This document shows, piece by piece, positions 27,863 to 35,785 of a stretch of DNA of 64,000 nt (its first letter is position 1; the number at the start of each line of letters is the position of its first letter). The notes beneath the pieces are model-generated. The model had not been told where the DNA came from, searched no databases, and saw only the letters and a list, made by a program, of their open reading frames with translations. Origin of the DNA: DASSKA01 sp035690905 (GTDB lineage: Bacteria; Actinomycetota; Actinomycetes; Propionibacteriales; Nocardioidaceae). A program made the translations under genes and the position numbers. The DNA lies in the NCBI GenBank assembly GCA_035690905.1, contig DASSKA010000009.1, positions 1 to 64,000 on the forward strand. The letters run 5' to 3'.

Positions 27863-28342
27863 TCAGGGGACGGTCACGAAGGACAGCCGGCCGATGCCGT
27901 ACTGCGGGAAGCCGACGGCCAGGTCCAGACGCCGGCCCAGTGCCCGGGCCAGCGCGACGACGTCGGCGGGCGGGTCGATCTGCGGAGGGTACGACGCGTA
28001 GCGGCGCACCCGGTCCCCGAACAGGCCGGCCAGCCCGTCGAGCAGCCCGTCGAGCCGGTCGGCGAGCACCGGACCCAGCCGGCGATGCTTCCAGACCTCC
28101 TCCAGCCCACCGACCGGGAGCCGGGCGACGGTCGCGGCCAGGTAGGCCGAGCAGCGCAGGTCGGCGCTCACCACCGCGCGGGTGCGCATCCGCTCGTCGA
28201 CGTACACCGCGTGGGTGGCCGGCTCCTGCGACCCCGGCGCGTACGGCACGCCCGGCGCCACCTGCGGCGGCCGGCCGAGCAGGTCCTCGAGCAGGTCCCG
28301 CACCGCCTTGGGCGTCGGAGGGGCGGTGGGCATGGCGCTCAT
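27863..28342 (-). CDS. Hypothetical protein
   Basis: About 159 aa, not recognised. It is soluble by composition, with a conserved-looking middle (D-L-R-C-S-A-Y-L-A-A-T-V-A-R-L-P) and a late segment ending L-D-L-A-V-G-F-P-Q-Y-G-I-G-R-L-S-F-V-T-V. This layout slightly recalls CheX-like domains, but I do not assign it. Start ATG 28342 or 28333; neither has a strong ribosome site. It is divergent from galE by 16 bp and ends 20 bp before the leuS leader peptide, so leuS may be partly read from its promoter. Confidence 0.65.
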   Translation of the reverse strand: MSAMPTAPPTPKAVRDLLEDLLGRPPQVAPGVPYAPGSQEPATHAVYVDERMRTRAVVSADLRCSAYLAATVARLPVGGLEEVWKHRRLGPVLADRLDGLLDGLAGLFGDRVRRYASYPPQIDPPADVVALARALGRRLDLAVGFPQYGIGRLSFVTVP

Positions 28343-28358
28343 ACTATGGTCGGGGACC

Positions 28359-29363
28359 ATGAAGGTTCTCGTCACCGGCGGCGCCGGCTACATCGGATCG
28401 ACCACGGCCAAGGCCCTCGAGGAGGCCGGCCACACCCCGGTCATCCTGGACTCCCTGCTCACCGGACCGCGCGTGTTCGTGCGCGACCGGATCTTCTACG
28501 AGGGCGACATCGCCGACCGGGACCTGCTGACTCGCGTCTTCGATGAGCACCCAGACATCGAGTGCACCATCCACATGGCGGCCCGGATCATCGTGCCGGA
28601 GTCGGTGGAGCAGCCGTATGAGTACTACCGCGACAACGTCGCGAAGTCCCTCGAGCTGTTCGACCAGCTCGAGAAGCTCGGCAAGCCCCGCGTGCTGTTC
28701 AGCTCCTCGGCCTCGCTGTACGCCATGGTCGAGGACTTCGAGGTCACCGAGAACTCGCCGCTGGACCCGCCCTCGCCGTACGCCCGCACCAAGCGGGTGA
28801 TGGAGATGGCGCTCACCGACATGGCCGCGGCCACCGACCTGCGCGCGATCATCCTCCGCTACTTCAACCCGATCGGCTCCGACCCCGACCTGGAGTCGGG
28901 CATCTACGTCAAGGAGCCCACCCACGTGCTGGGCCAGCTCGTGATGGCCGCCCAGGGGCAGAAGGACGCATTCACGATCACCGGCACCGAGCACCCGACC
29001 CGCGACGGCACCGGCATCCGCGACTACATCCACGTCTGGGACCTCGCCAAGGCCCACGTGGTCGCGGTGGAGAACTTCGACAAGGTGCTGGACGTCGTGC
29101 AGGCCCCGAGCACGATCATCAACGTGGGCACCGGGTCCGGGGTCACCGTGCGCGAGCTGGTCGCCTCCTTCGAGCGGGTCTTCGGCAGGCAGGTCCCGCT
29201 CCGGGAGGCCCCGCCGCGGCCCGGCGACGCGGTCGGCGCGTTCGCCAACGTCGACAAGGCCCGCGACGTGCTCGGCTGGACCGCGGACCTCAGCATCGAC
29301 GACGGCATCGGCTCGGCGCTCGCCTGGGGGCGCAAGCGCAAGGAGATCCTCGGCTACGACTGA
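28359..29363 (+). CDS. galE: UDP-glucose 4-epimerase-like NAD-dependent epimerase
   Basis: A 334-aa extended SDR. N-terminal V-L-V-T-G-G-A-G-Y-I-G-S-T-T binds NAD. The catalytic S-S-S-A-S-L-Y, then S-P-Y-A-R-T-K (Tyr-x-x-x-Lys) and I-L-R-Y-F-N-P-I-G match GalE, as does R-D-G-T-G-I-R-D-Y-I-H-V-W-D-L-A-K-A-H. It interconverts UDP-glucose and UDP-galactose or a related sugar for surface polysaccharide. A TACTAT -10 lies 11 nt before the ATG in a near-palindromic CATACTATG that may serve both directions. A long hairpin follows the stop. Confidence 0.92.
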   Translation: MKVLVTGGAGYIGSTTAKALEEAGHTPVILDSLLTGPRVFVRDRIFYEGDIADRDLLTRVFDEHPDIECTIHMAARIIVPESVEQPYEYYRDNVAKSLELFDQLEKLGKPRVLFSSSASLYAMVEDFEVTENSPLDPPSPYARTKRVMEMALTDMAAATDLRAIILRYFNPIGSDPDLESGIYVKEPTHVLGQLVMAAQGQKDAFTITGTEHPTRDGTGIRDYIHVWDLAKAHVVAVENFDKVLDVVQAPSTIINVGTGSGVTVRELVASFERVFGRQVPLREAPPRPGDAVGAFANVDKARDVLGWTADLSIDDGIGSALAWGRKRKEILGYD

Positions 29364-29369
29364 GCCGAC

Positions 29370-29413
29370 TTGTCAGGCGGGTGACCGCCTCTGGCCGGTC
29401 ACCCGCCTGACAA
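29370..29413 (+). terminator. galE terminator hairpin (perfect 18-bp stem)
   Basis: TTGTCAGGCGGGTGACCG (29370-29387) pairs perfectly with CGGTCACCCGCCTGACAA (29396-29413) around an 8-nt loop, 7 bp after the galE stop and 22 bp before the next start codon. It should isolate galE from the following SDR gene. Confidence 0.85.
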
Positions 29414-29435
29414 CTCGGTGTCTAGGGTGTGGTCC

Positions 29436-30200
29436 ATGACGACCGTTCTGGACATGTTCCGCCTCGACGGCAGGGTGGCCATCGTCACCGGCGCGTCCTC
29501 AGGTCTGGGGGTGGCGTTCGCCCGCGCGCTCGCCGAGGCCGGTGCCGACGTGGTGCTCGGCGCCCGCCGCGTCGACCGGCTCGAGGAGACCAAGCGGCTC
29601 GTCGAAGCCACCGGCCGACGCGCGCTGGTGGTGAAGACCGACGTCGCCTCCCCCGAGGAGTGCCAGAGCCTCGTCGACGCGGCGATGGAGGCCCTCGGCC
29701 GCGTCGATGTGCTGGTGAACAACGCAGGCGTCGGTACGGCGGTCCCGGCCACCCGTGAGACCCCCGACGAGTTCCGCCGGGTCATCGACGTCAACCTCAA
29801 CGGCTGCTACTGGATGGCGCAGGCGTGCGGCCGGGTCATGCAGCCGGGCAGCAGCATCGTCAACATCAGCAGCGTGCTCGGCATCACCACCGCCGGGCTC
29901 CCCCAGGCGGCGTACTCCGCCAGCAAGGCCGGTCTGATCGGGCTGACCCGCGACCTCGCCCAGCAGTGGACCGGACGCAAGGGCATCCGCGTCAACGCGC
30001 TCGCCCCCGGGTTCTTCGAGTCCGAGATGACCGCGCAGTACCCGGACGGCTACCTCGCCGCGATGGCGCCCCGGATGCCCGCCGGACGCGAGGGCGACCC
30101 CCGCGAGCTCGCCGCGGCACTGGTGTTCCTCGTCTCCCCCGCCGCCGGCTACGTCACGGGGCAGACGCTCGCCGTGGACGGCGGTCTGACGATCACGTAG
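29436..30200 (+). CDS. Short-chain dehydrogenase/reductase
   Basis: A 254-aa classical SDR: V-A-I-V-T-G-A-S-S-G-L-G (TGxxxGxG) near residue 15, V-L-V-N-N-A-G-V-G, I-V-N-I-S-S-V-L-G with the catalytic Ser, and A-Y-S-A-S-K-A-G-L-I with Tyr and Lys. The end (G-Q-T-L-A-V-D-G-G-L) is typical of FabG/glucose-dehydrogenase-like members. Substrate unknown. Starts at ATG 29436; TAGGGT lies 7 nt upstream, so it may be leaderless. Separated from galE by a strong terminator. Confidence 0.92.
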   Translation: MTTVLDMFRLDGRVAIVTGASSGLGVAFARALAEAGADVVLGARRVDRLEETKRLVEATGRRALVVKTDVASPEECQSLVDAAMEALGRVDVLVNNAGVGTAVPATRETPDEFRRVIDVNLNGCYWMAQACGRVMQPGSSIVNISSVLGITTAGLPQAAYSASKAGLIGLTRDLAQQWTGRKGIRVNALAPGFFESEMTAQYPDGYLAAMAPRMPAGREGDPRELAAALVFLVSPAAGYVTGQTLAVDGGLTIT

Positions 30201-30235
30201 TGACTTTGTGGGTCCGATGAGGCTCACAATGGAGC

Positions 30236-30742
30236 ATGAGCACACCTTCGAACCTCCGCCGGCTCCGCGAGGGACTGAACCTGCAGTTCCCGATGTCGCT
30301 CGGCGTCTACGACAGGTACGAGGACGCCCAGCGCGCCGTGGACTACCTCTCCGACAACCACTTCCCGGTCGAGAACTGCATGATCGTCGGCACCGACCTG
30401 AAGCAGGTCGAGCGGGTCACCGGCCGGCTCACGACCGGCCGGGTCGCGCTCGGTGGCGTGCTGTCCGGGCTCTGGATCGGCCTGTTCGTGGGGCTGATCT
30501 TCTCCTTCTTCGGCCGGGGCAACACGGTCGGCATCATCGCCTCCACCGTGGGAATCGGGGCGCTGTTCGGCGTGATCTGGGCTCTGGTGGGGTACGCCGC
30601 GACGCGCGGACGTCGCGACTTCACCTCGATCAGCCAGGTGGTGGCCACCCGGTACGAGGTGCTCGTCGAGCACAAGTTCGCCGCCCAAGGCAAGGAGATG
30701 CTCGCCCAGATGCCGGGAGGCCCGAGCCCCTTCGACGGCTGA
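30236..30742 (+). CDS. General stress protein 17M-like domain membrane protein
   Basis: A 168-aa protein. The N-terminal 60 residues (S-L-G-V-Y-D-R-Y-E-D-A-Q-R-A-V-D-Y-L-S-D, then V-E-N-C-M-I-V-G-T-D-L) match the YflT/GSP17M domain. Two glycine-rich hydrophobic segments follow (about 80-100 and 103-120), then a soluble tail. Function is unknown; homologues are stress-induced in Bacillus. An AATGGAGC lies just before the ATG. It precedes the antiporter operon by 69 bp in the same direction and may be co-transcribed. Confidence 0.85.
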   Translation: MSTPSNLRRLREGLNLQFPMSLGVYDRYEDAQRAVDYLSDNHFPVENCMIVGTDLKQVERVTGRLTTGRVALGGVLSGLWIGLFVGLIFSFFGRGNTVGIIASTVGIGALFGVIWALVGYAATRGRRDFTSISQVVATRYEVLVEHKFAAQGKEMLAQMPGGPSPFDG

Positions 30743-30811
30743 GGAAGCTCGGCGCGGTGGTGCATAGCAGCGTCCAGCCTGGGCAGAATCCGCGCAAGGA
30801 CAGGAGGGACG

Positions 30812-31306
30812 ATGAGTTTTGTGCGCGCTGCCGCCTCTCCGGCGACGGTCGGTGAGATCACCGCCTGGTGGGCGGTGCTGGTCGGCGTCTGGCTGCTGAC
30901 CCTCTCCTCCTCCGTCAACGCCGCCGAGGTCGTGGTCGCCGGAGCCTGTGCGATCCCGTGCGCCGTCACGGCCCAGCTGGCCAGATCGGCCGTGGGAGGC
31001 AAGTGGAGCTTCCGGGCCTCGTGGCTGACCTGGGTCGGTCCGCTGCTGTGGTCGGCGCTCTCCGACGCGGGACGGGTGCTCGCCGTCGCCGTACGTCGAG
31101 CCGGCGACGACCGCGCCGGGCACCTGTTCGAGGTTCCCCTGCCTGACGAGGGCGACGACGCGCACACCGCCGGCCGGGAGAGCCTTGCCGAGCTCACGAT
31201 CTCCACCACCCCCGGAACGTTCGTCGTGCACGGGGATCCCGAGAAGCTGGTCATCCACTCCCTGACGCCCGGCAAGTCCCGGCTGGCCGAGACGGTGACT
31301 CGGTGA
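30812..31306 (+). CDS. mrpE: Na+/H+ antiporter subunit E (MrpE/MbhA-like)
   Basis: A 164-aa subunit of a multisubunit cation/proton antiporter. It has two to three N-terminal membrane segments (W-W-A-V-L-V-G-V-W-L-L-T-L near 20; a second near 40-55) and the soluble MrpE domain with L-T-I-S-T-T-P-G-T-F-V-V-H, which is diagnostic. AGGAGGG lies just before the ATG. First gene of a seven-gene operon; its stop overlaps the next start as GTGA. Confidence 0.9.
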   Translation: MSFVRAAASPATVGEITAWWAVLVGVWLLTLSSSVNAAEVVVAGACAIPCAVTAQLARSAVGGKWSFRASWLTWVGPLLWSALSDAGRVLAVAVRRAGDDRAGHLFEVPLPDEGDDAHTAGRESLAELTISTTPGTFVVHGDPEKLVIHSLTPGKSRLAETVTR

Positions 31307-31557
31307 ACCCGTGGATGCTCGGCTCGGTGGTCCTGCTGGCCGCCGGCCTCGGACCGGCTCTGTGGGTCGGCTCCCGCCACAGCCCGATGGAACGGCTGGT
31401 CGGCCTGGAGCTCGGTGGCGTGGTCACCACGCTGGTGCTGATGAGCATCGCCCAGGCGGTCGCCCAACCGTCGTACCTGATCGTGCCTCTCGTGCTGGCC
31501 GTGGTCTCCGTGGCCAGCACCCTGGTGTACACCCGTCTGCTGGCCCCACGCAGGTGA
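31303..31557 (+). CDS. mrpF: Na+/H+ antiporter subunit F (MrpF/MbhB-like)
   Basis: An 84-aa membrane protein with three hydrophobic helices, the size and topology of MrpF. After the first helix comes R-H-S-P-M-E-R-L-V-G-L-E-L-G-G, similar to the MrpF D/G-R-x-x-x-x-D/E segment. GTG start overlaps the mrpE stop. Assignment rests on topology and operon position together. Confidence 0.8.
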   Translation: MNPWMLGSVVLLAAGLGPALWVGSRHSPMERLVGLELGGVVTTLVLMSIAQAVAQPSYLIVPLVLAVVSVASTLVYTRLLAPRR

Positions 31558-31564
31558 GCACGCC

Positions 31565-31867
31565 ATGACACACATCCTCGCGGTGGCCTGCTACGCAGCA
31601 GGCGTGCTGATCACCGTCGTCGCGTCGCTGGCGATGCTGCTGCTGCGCGGCGCGCTGAACCGGCTGCACCTGGTCACCCTCACCACGACGCTGGGTGTGC
31701 CGCTGGTCGGGCTCGGGCTCTGCCTGCAGAACGGCTGGTCGATGACCACCGCGACGGTGGTGCTCTGCTGCGTGGTGCTCACCGCCAGCGGTCCGGTGCT
31801 CACCGCCGCCGCCGGCCGGGTGGCCGCCCAACGAGCGGGTCTGGTGGAGCAGGAGTCCCCGAAGTGA
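31565..31867 (+). CDS. mrpG: Na+/H+ antiporter subunit G (MrpG/MbhC-like)
   Basis: A 100-aa, three-helix membrane protein. The segment L-R-G-A-L-N-R-L-H-L-V-T-L-T-T-T-L-G-V-P-L fits the MrpG D-x-x-x-R-L-H-A-x-T-x-x-x-T-x-G pattern. The stop overlaps the next GTG as GTGA. It follows mrpF by 7 bp. Confidence 0.85.
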   Translation: MTHILAVACYAAGVLITVVASLAMLLLRGALNRLHLVTLTTTLGVPLVGLGLCLQNGWSMTTATVVLCCVVLTASGPVLTAAAGRVAAQRAGLVEQESPK

Positions 31868-32127
31868 CCGCGCTGCTGGTGCTCAGCCTGACCCTGGTCG
31901 GGGTGGCCGGAACCGCCGTGGTGGCCACCAGCCGCCCGGAGCGGCAGGTGGTCACCTACTCGCTGTTCGGGCTGACCCTCGGCGTGCTGTTCCTGGCGTT
32001 GCAGGCCCCGGACGTGGCGCTCTCCCAGATCGCCGTGGGTGCCGCGGTGATGCCGATGATGATCCTGCTGACGGTCCGCACCATGCAGAAGGACCTGAAG
32101 CAACGACGTGAGAAGGACGACTCGTGA
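31864..32127 (+). CDS. MbhD-type subunit (DUF4040, equivalent to part of MrpA C-terminus)
   Basis: An 87-aa membrane protein with three helices. A-L-Q-A-P-D-V-A-L-S-Q-I-A-V-G-A-A-V-M-P is the DUF4040/MbhD signature, found as a C-terminal piece of the fused MrpA of Bacillus but as a separate subunit in archaeal Mbh hydrogenases. Here it is a stand-alone gene, coupled by GTGA overlaps on both sides. Confidence 0.85.
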   Translation: MTALLVLSLTLVGVAGTAVVATSRPERQVVTYSLFGLTLGVLFLALQAPDVALSQIAVGAAVMPMMILLTVRTMQKDLKQRREKDDS

Positions 32128-32864
32128 GCCGGCGGGCGCGGCTCCTCGTGTTCCTGGTCGGCGGCGCGGCGGTGGCCGCGCTGTTCGCGATCGCGTTCCT
32201 GGACATGCCGCACTTCGGCCGGTCGGACCACCTCTACCGGGACCTCGCGGTGCCGGCCGCCGTCAGGCACGCCACCGCGAACGTGGTGTCGTCGGTGAAC
32301 TTCGACCAGCGGGCGGTGGACACCTTCGGTGAGGAGACCATCCTGATCGCGTCGGTGGTCGGCACCGCTGCGCTGCTCCGCCCGGCCAGGGAGGAGACCG
32401 AGCGCCGGATCCCGGACACGGGGCGCACGCTGGGGGCCACCCGGCTGGTCGGCTACCTGATGCTGCCGGTGAGCCTGGTCATCGGGCTCGACGTGATCCT
32501 GCACGGGCACGTCACCCCCGGCGGGGGCTTCCAGGGCGGAGTGGTGCTCGCCACCGGCCTGCACCTGCTGTACGTGTCCGGCAGCTACCCGGCCCTGGAC
32601 CGGCTGCGACCACTCGAGCTGTTCGACATCGGCGACGGCCTGGGCGCCGCCACGTTCGCCGCGGTGGGCCTGGCCGGGATCGCGTTCGCCGGCTCGTTCC
32701 TGGCGAACATGGTCAGCTTCGGGACGTTCGGCGCGCTGTTCTCCGCCGGCACCGTGCCCATCTTGAACGTGGCGGTCGGCCTGGAGGTCTTTGCCGGCAT
32801 CGTGGCGATCCTCGCCAAGTTCCTGGACCAGGACATCACCGTGGTGAAGGAGGGCAGCGAGTGA
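32124..32864 (+). CDS. mrpB: MbhE-MrpB fusion antiporter subunit
   Basis: A 246-aa membrane protein, longer than ordinary MrpB (about 140 aa). Residues about 1-95 look like MbhE, the other piece of the MrpA C-terminus: one N-terminal helix, then N-F-D-Q-R-A-V-D-T-F-G-E-E-T-I-L. Residues about 105-240 are MrpB: H-G-H-V-T-P-G-G-G-F-Q-G-G-V-V near 130 and further helices. The fusion point is inferred from comparison with the family layout. GTGA overlaps couple it to neighbours on both sides. Confidence 0.85.
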   Translation: MSRRARLLVFLVGGAAVAALFAIAFLDMPHFGRSDHLYRDLAVPAAVRHATANVVSSVNFDQRAVDTFGEETILIASVVGTAALLRPAREETERRIPDTGRTLGATRLVGYLMLPVSLVIGLDVILHGHVTPGGGFQGGVVLATGLHLLYVSGSYPALDRLRPLELFDIGDGLGAATFAAVGLAGIAFAGSFLANMVSFGTFGALFSAGTVPILNVAVGLEVFAGIVAILAKFLDQDITVVKEGSE

Positions 32865-33208
32865 ACGTGTACGCCTACTTCGTGGCCGGCTGGCTGCTGC
32901 TCGCCGGCGGCTACGGCATCGTGCGCAGCAGGCACATGGTGCACGCGATCGTGTCGCTGGCCGTCTCCCAGGCCGGCACCTACGTGCTGCTGCTGGCCGT
33001 CGGCTACCAGAGCAACGTCACCGCTCCGGTGTTCGGCTCCACCGAGAAGCCGACCAAGCAGGTGGTGGACCCCGTCGTCCAGGCGATGACACTGACCGAC
33101 ATCGTGGTCTCCGCGACCGTGACCGCGCTGCTGCTTGCGCTGGCCGTGCAGGTCAACAAGCGGCAAGGAACCCTCGACCCCGACGAGCTCGTGGCGCTCG
33201 AGGGCTGA
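32861..33208 (+). CDS. mrpC: Na+/H+ antiporter subunit C (MrpC/NuoK-like)
   Basis: A 115-aa, three-helix protein homologous to NuoK. G-Y-G-I-V-R-S-R-H-M-V-H-A-I-V-S-L-A-V-S-Q-A-G in helix 1-2 and D-P-V-V-Q-A-M-T-L-T-D-I-V-V-S near residue 72 (family D-P-L-P-Q-A-L-V-L-T-A-I-V-I) identify it. GTG start overlaps the mrpB stop; 33 bp separate it from mrpD. Confidence 0.9.
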   Translation: MNVYAYFVAGWLLLAGGYGIVRSRHMVHAIVSLAVSQAGTYVLLLAVGYQSNVTAPVFGSTEKPTKQVVDPVVQAMTLTDIVVSATVTALLLALAVQVNKRQGTLDPDELVALEG

Positions 33209-33241
33209 GCCAGCGCCAGTGACGACACGCGAAGGCACCGG

Positions 33242-35071
33242 ATGACGGCGCAAGCGGCCGGGCACCTGCTGCCCCTGCTGGTGGCCGCCCCGATCCTGGT
33301 TGCCTGCCTGCTGGTCGCGGTCGGCCGGCGGCTGCCCCGGCTCGTCGTGGACGTGCTCGCCACCGGTACGGCGCTCGGGGTGACCGGAGTCGCGGCACTG
33401 CTGCTCGTCGTGACCGACCCCGGCCGGACGGTGTCCTGGTTCGGCGGCTGGACACCGGTGCACCGGCTGAGCGTTGGCATCCCGTTCGTCGCGGACTCGG
33501 TGAGCGCCGGGATCGCGTTGCTGGTCGGCGGGCTGATGAGCTGCGCGCTGCTCTACTGCTGGCGCTACTTCGACTCGGTGGAGGGCCACTTCCACGCGCT
33601 GATGCTGTTCTTCCTGGCCGGCATGGAGGGCTTCGCGCTGTCCGGCGACGTGTTCGACATGTTCGTCTTCTTCGAGGTGATGAGCGCTGCGGCGTACGCC
33701 CTCACCGGCTTCAAGGTGGAGGACGAGAGCGCGGTCGAGGGCGGGCTGAACTTCGGGATCGTCAACTCCCTGGGTGCCTACCTCTCGCTGACCGGGATCG
33801 GCATCCTCTATGCCCGGGTCGGCCAGCTGGGCCTCCCCCAGCTCGGCGACGCACTCTCCCACAAGCCGCCGGACGCGCTGGTGGTCGCAGCGTTCGTGCT
33901 GATCGTGACCGGGTTCCTGGTCAAGGCGGCCATGGTGCCGTTCCACTTCTGGCTCGCGGACGCGCACGCGGTGGCCCCGGCACCGGTGTGCGTGCTGTTC
34001 TCCGGGGCGATGGTCGAGCTCGGGCTCTACGGCACCGCCCGCGTCTTCTGGGTGGTCTTCGGGGAGACGATCCCGCTCGATGACATCCGTCGTACCTTCC
34101 TGATCCTGGGCGCTCTCACCGCGGTGCTCGGCGCGGTGATGTGCTTCACGCAGCGTCATCTGAAGCGGCTGCTCGCCTACTCCACCATCTCCCACGTCGG
34201 CCTGTTCATGATCGGGTTCGCGTGCCTCGACCCCGACGGGACCGCCGGTGCCGCGCTCTACGTGCTCGGCCACGCTGGGGTGAAGGGGGCCCTGTTCATG
34301 ATCGTGGGTGTGCTGCTGGACAGGTACGGCAGCGTGGACGAACATCACCTCTTCGGCCGCGCCAAGGGCCAGCGGCTGATGGCGGTGCTGTTCTTCGCCA
34401 GTGCGCTCGGGCTGGCCGGCCTGCCTCCGTTCGGCACCGCACTGGGCAAGTCGCTGATCGAGGATGCCACCCTCGTGCACGGTTTCGACTGGGGGCCAGT
34501 GCTGTTCGTGCTGGTGTCCGCGGTCACCGCAGGCGCGGTGCTGCGGGCCGGGCTGCGGATCTACTTCGGGCTCGGACCGGAGCCGGCGGCCGACGATGCC
34601 GACAAGACCAAGGGAGAGGAGGAGCCGGACACCCCGCGATTGCAGCGGGTCCCGTTCACGATGATCGTGCCGATCGTGGTCCTGGTCCTCGGTGGGCTCG
34701 CGGCCGGCGTGGTGCCGCACGGCGGTCAGGCAGTCGCGCACGCCGCGGAGCGGCTGATCGACGGCAAGGGCTACATCGACCAGGCGCTGACCAACGCACC
34801 GCCCTCCGCCTTGCACCCGGAGCCGAAGGCCGACTGGACCACGCTGGGCGTGCTGCTCGGCGTGCTGTCCACCCTGCTGGCGTTCGGGTTCGCTGCGCTG
34901 GGGCTGTGGGCGCAGAAGCTGCCGCGGCCGGTGCAGGTGGTCAGCGTCGTGTTCCGTCCGGTGATGCGCGGGCTGCACCACCTCCACTCCGGCCACGTCG
35001 GCGACTACGTGGCCTGGCTGTTCGTCGGTGTCGCGGTGCTCGCCGGCTTGGTCGGCATCCCGCTGCGCTGA
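33242..35071 (+). CDS. mrpD: Na+/H+ antiporter subunit D-type (Proton_antipo_M, MrpD/MbhH-like)
   Basis: A 609-aa polytopic protein of the complex I antiporter family, with about 14 hydrophobic helices. The proton-channel segment shows the conserved glutamate in F-V-F-F-E-V-M-S-A-A-A-Y near 143 and the lysine in F-L-V-K-A-A-M-V-P-F-H-F-W-L near 225, and the late H-x-x-x-K-G-A-L-F-M. It is longer than usual MrpD (about 490) because of a hydrophilic insert near 455-470 and a C-terminal extension. It is the only large ion-pumping subunit in the operon; no NuoL-like MrpA is encoded here. Confidence 0.9.
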   Translation: MTAQAAGHLLPLLVAAPILVACLLVAVGRRLPRLVVDVLATGTALGVTGVAALLLVVTDPGRTVSWFGGWTPVHRLSVGIPFVADSVSAGIALLVGGLMSCALLYCWRYFDSVEGHFHALMLFFLAGMEGFALSGDVFDMFVFFEVMSAAAYALTGFKVEDESAVEGGLNFGIVNSLGAYLSLTGIGILYARVGQLGLPQLGDALSHKPPDALVVAAFVLIVTGFLVKAAMVPFHFWLADAHAVAPAPVCVLFSGAMVELGLYGTARVFWVVFGETIPLDDIRRTFLILGALTAVLGAVMCFTQRHLKRLLAYSTISHVGLFMIGFACLDPDGTAGAALYVLGHAGVKGALFMIVGVLLDRYGSVDEHHLFGRAKGQRLMAVLFFASALGLAGLPPFGTALGKSLIEDATLVHGFDWGPVLFVLVSAVTAGAVLRAGLRIYFGLGPEPAADDADKTKGEEEPDTPRLQRVPFTMIVPIVVLVLGGLAAGVVPHGGQAVAHAAERLIDGKGYIDQALTNAPPSALHPEPKADWTTLGVLLGVLSTLLAFGFAALGLWAQKLPRPVQVVSVVFRPVMRGLHHLHSGHVGDYVAWLFVGVAVLAGLVGIPLR

Positions 35072-35075
35072 TGCG

Positions 35076-35117
35076 TCGAACCGGCACTCGCGCAGAGTCG
35101 AACCGGCGCTCGCGCAG
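35076..35117. repeat. Two direct copies of a 20-nt sequence, 22-bp period
   Basis: TCGAACCGGCNCTCGCGCAG occurs at 35076-35095 and 35098-35117, differing at one base (A/G). It starts just after the mrpD stop and ends at the edge of the luciferase-like relic. It may be a decay product of that pseudogene. Confidence 0.75.
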
Positions 35118-35249
35118 CATCATGGAGGAGAACCCCTGCAGCGGGGTGCGGTACTTGCCCTCCCAGTCCACGACGTCCTCGCGCCACAGTCGGTGCAGCA
35201 GGTGGTAGTTCTCGATGGCGAGCGGAATCCCGTCGCGGGGGTCTCGCCA
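35118..35249 (-). pseudogene. Relic of a luciferase-like (LLM class, CE1758-type) monooxygenase
   Basis: On the minus strand this stretch translates to D-G-I-P-L-A-I-E-N-Y-H-L-L-H-R-L-W-R, then E-D-V-V-D-W-E-G-K-Y-R-T-P-L-Q-G-F. This closely resembles an internal segment of FMN-dependent luciferase-like monooxygenases of the CE1758 group (from memory). There is no start codon, no N-terminal barrel and no C-terminal part, so only about 44 codons survive. It lies between mrpD and the DUF1203 gene. Confidence 0.6.
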
Positions 35250-35298
35250 GGTCCGAATCCCGCCAGCCTGGCGCGTCGGCTCGGCTCATGCTGGACCC

Positions 35299-35778
35299 AT
35301 GAGCACAGCCACGAGGTATGACTTCAGGCTCCACGCACTCCCGAGCGACGTGCTCGCCGACGCCCGCGCCCGCGACGTCGACGCCGCCGGCCTGCCGGTC
35401 GAGCACCTCGTCGCCGGAGGCGGCGAGCCGCTGCGCTGCTGCCTGCGCGATGCCCGGGAAGGCGAGTGGCTGATTCTCTTCGCCCACACCCTCGACCTGC
35501 CAGCGAGCCCCTACCGGGAGACCGGTCCGGTGTTCGCCCACGCCGACCCGTGTCCCGGACCGGTCGGCACGTCGACGTACCCCGAGGACTGGCGCGGGCG
35601 ACAGCAGGTGCTGCGGGCGTACGACGAGCGCGGCCGGATCCACCCGGCGACCACGATGCACGACGGGACCGACCCGGAAGCGGCGATCGACGCCGTGCTG
35701 GCCGCACCCGGTGTCGTGCTGGTGCACAGCCGGAACGTGCTCTACGGCTGCTACATGTTCACGGTGACCCGCGAGTGA
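35299..35778 (+). CDS. DUF1203 domain-containing protein
   Basis: A 159-aa protein recognisable as DUF1203: C-C-L-R-D-A-R-E-G-E-W-L-I-L-F-A-H near 50, P-Y-R-E-T-G-P-V-F-A-H, then R-A-Y-D, and the C-terminal R-N-V-L-Y-G-C-Y-M-F-T-V. The function of the family is unknown. The gene's ATG lies 50 bp after the pseudogene relic. It converges with the DUF1330 gene, only 7 bp between stops. Confidence 0.88.
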   Translation: MSTATRYDFRLHALPSDVLADARARDVDAAGLPVEHLVAGGGEPLRCCLRDAREGEWLILFAHTLDLPASPYRETGPVFAHADPCPGPVGTSTYPEDWRGRQQVLRAYDERGRIHPATTMHDGTDPEAAIDAVLAAPGVVLVHSRNVLYGCYMFTVTRE

Positions 35779-35785
35779 ACCCGAT

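Noticed and set aside
31303..33208. Part of a NADH dehydrogenase (complex I) operon
   Set aside because: NuoK- and NuoN/L-like subunits are shared with Mrp, but MrpE, F, G and B are present and no quinone- or NADH-binding subunits occur.
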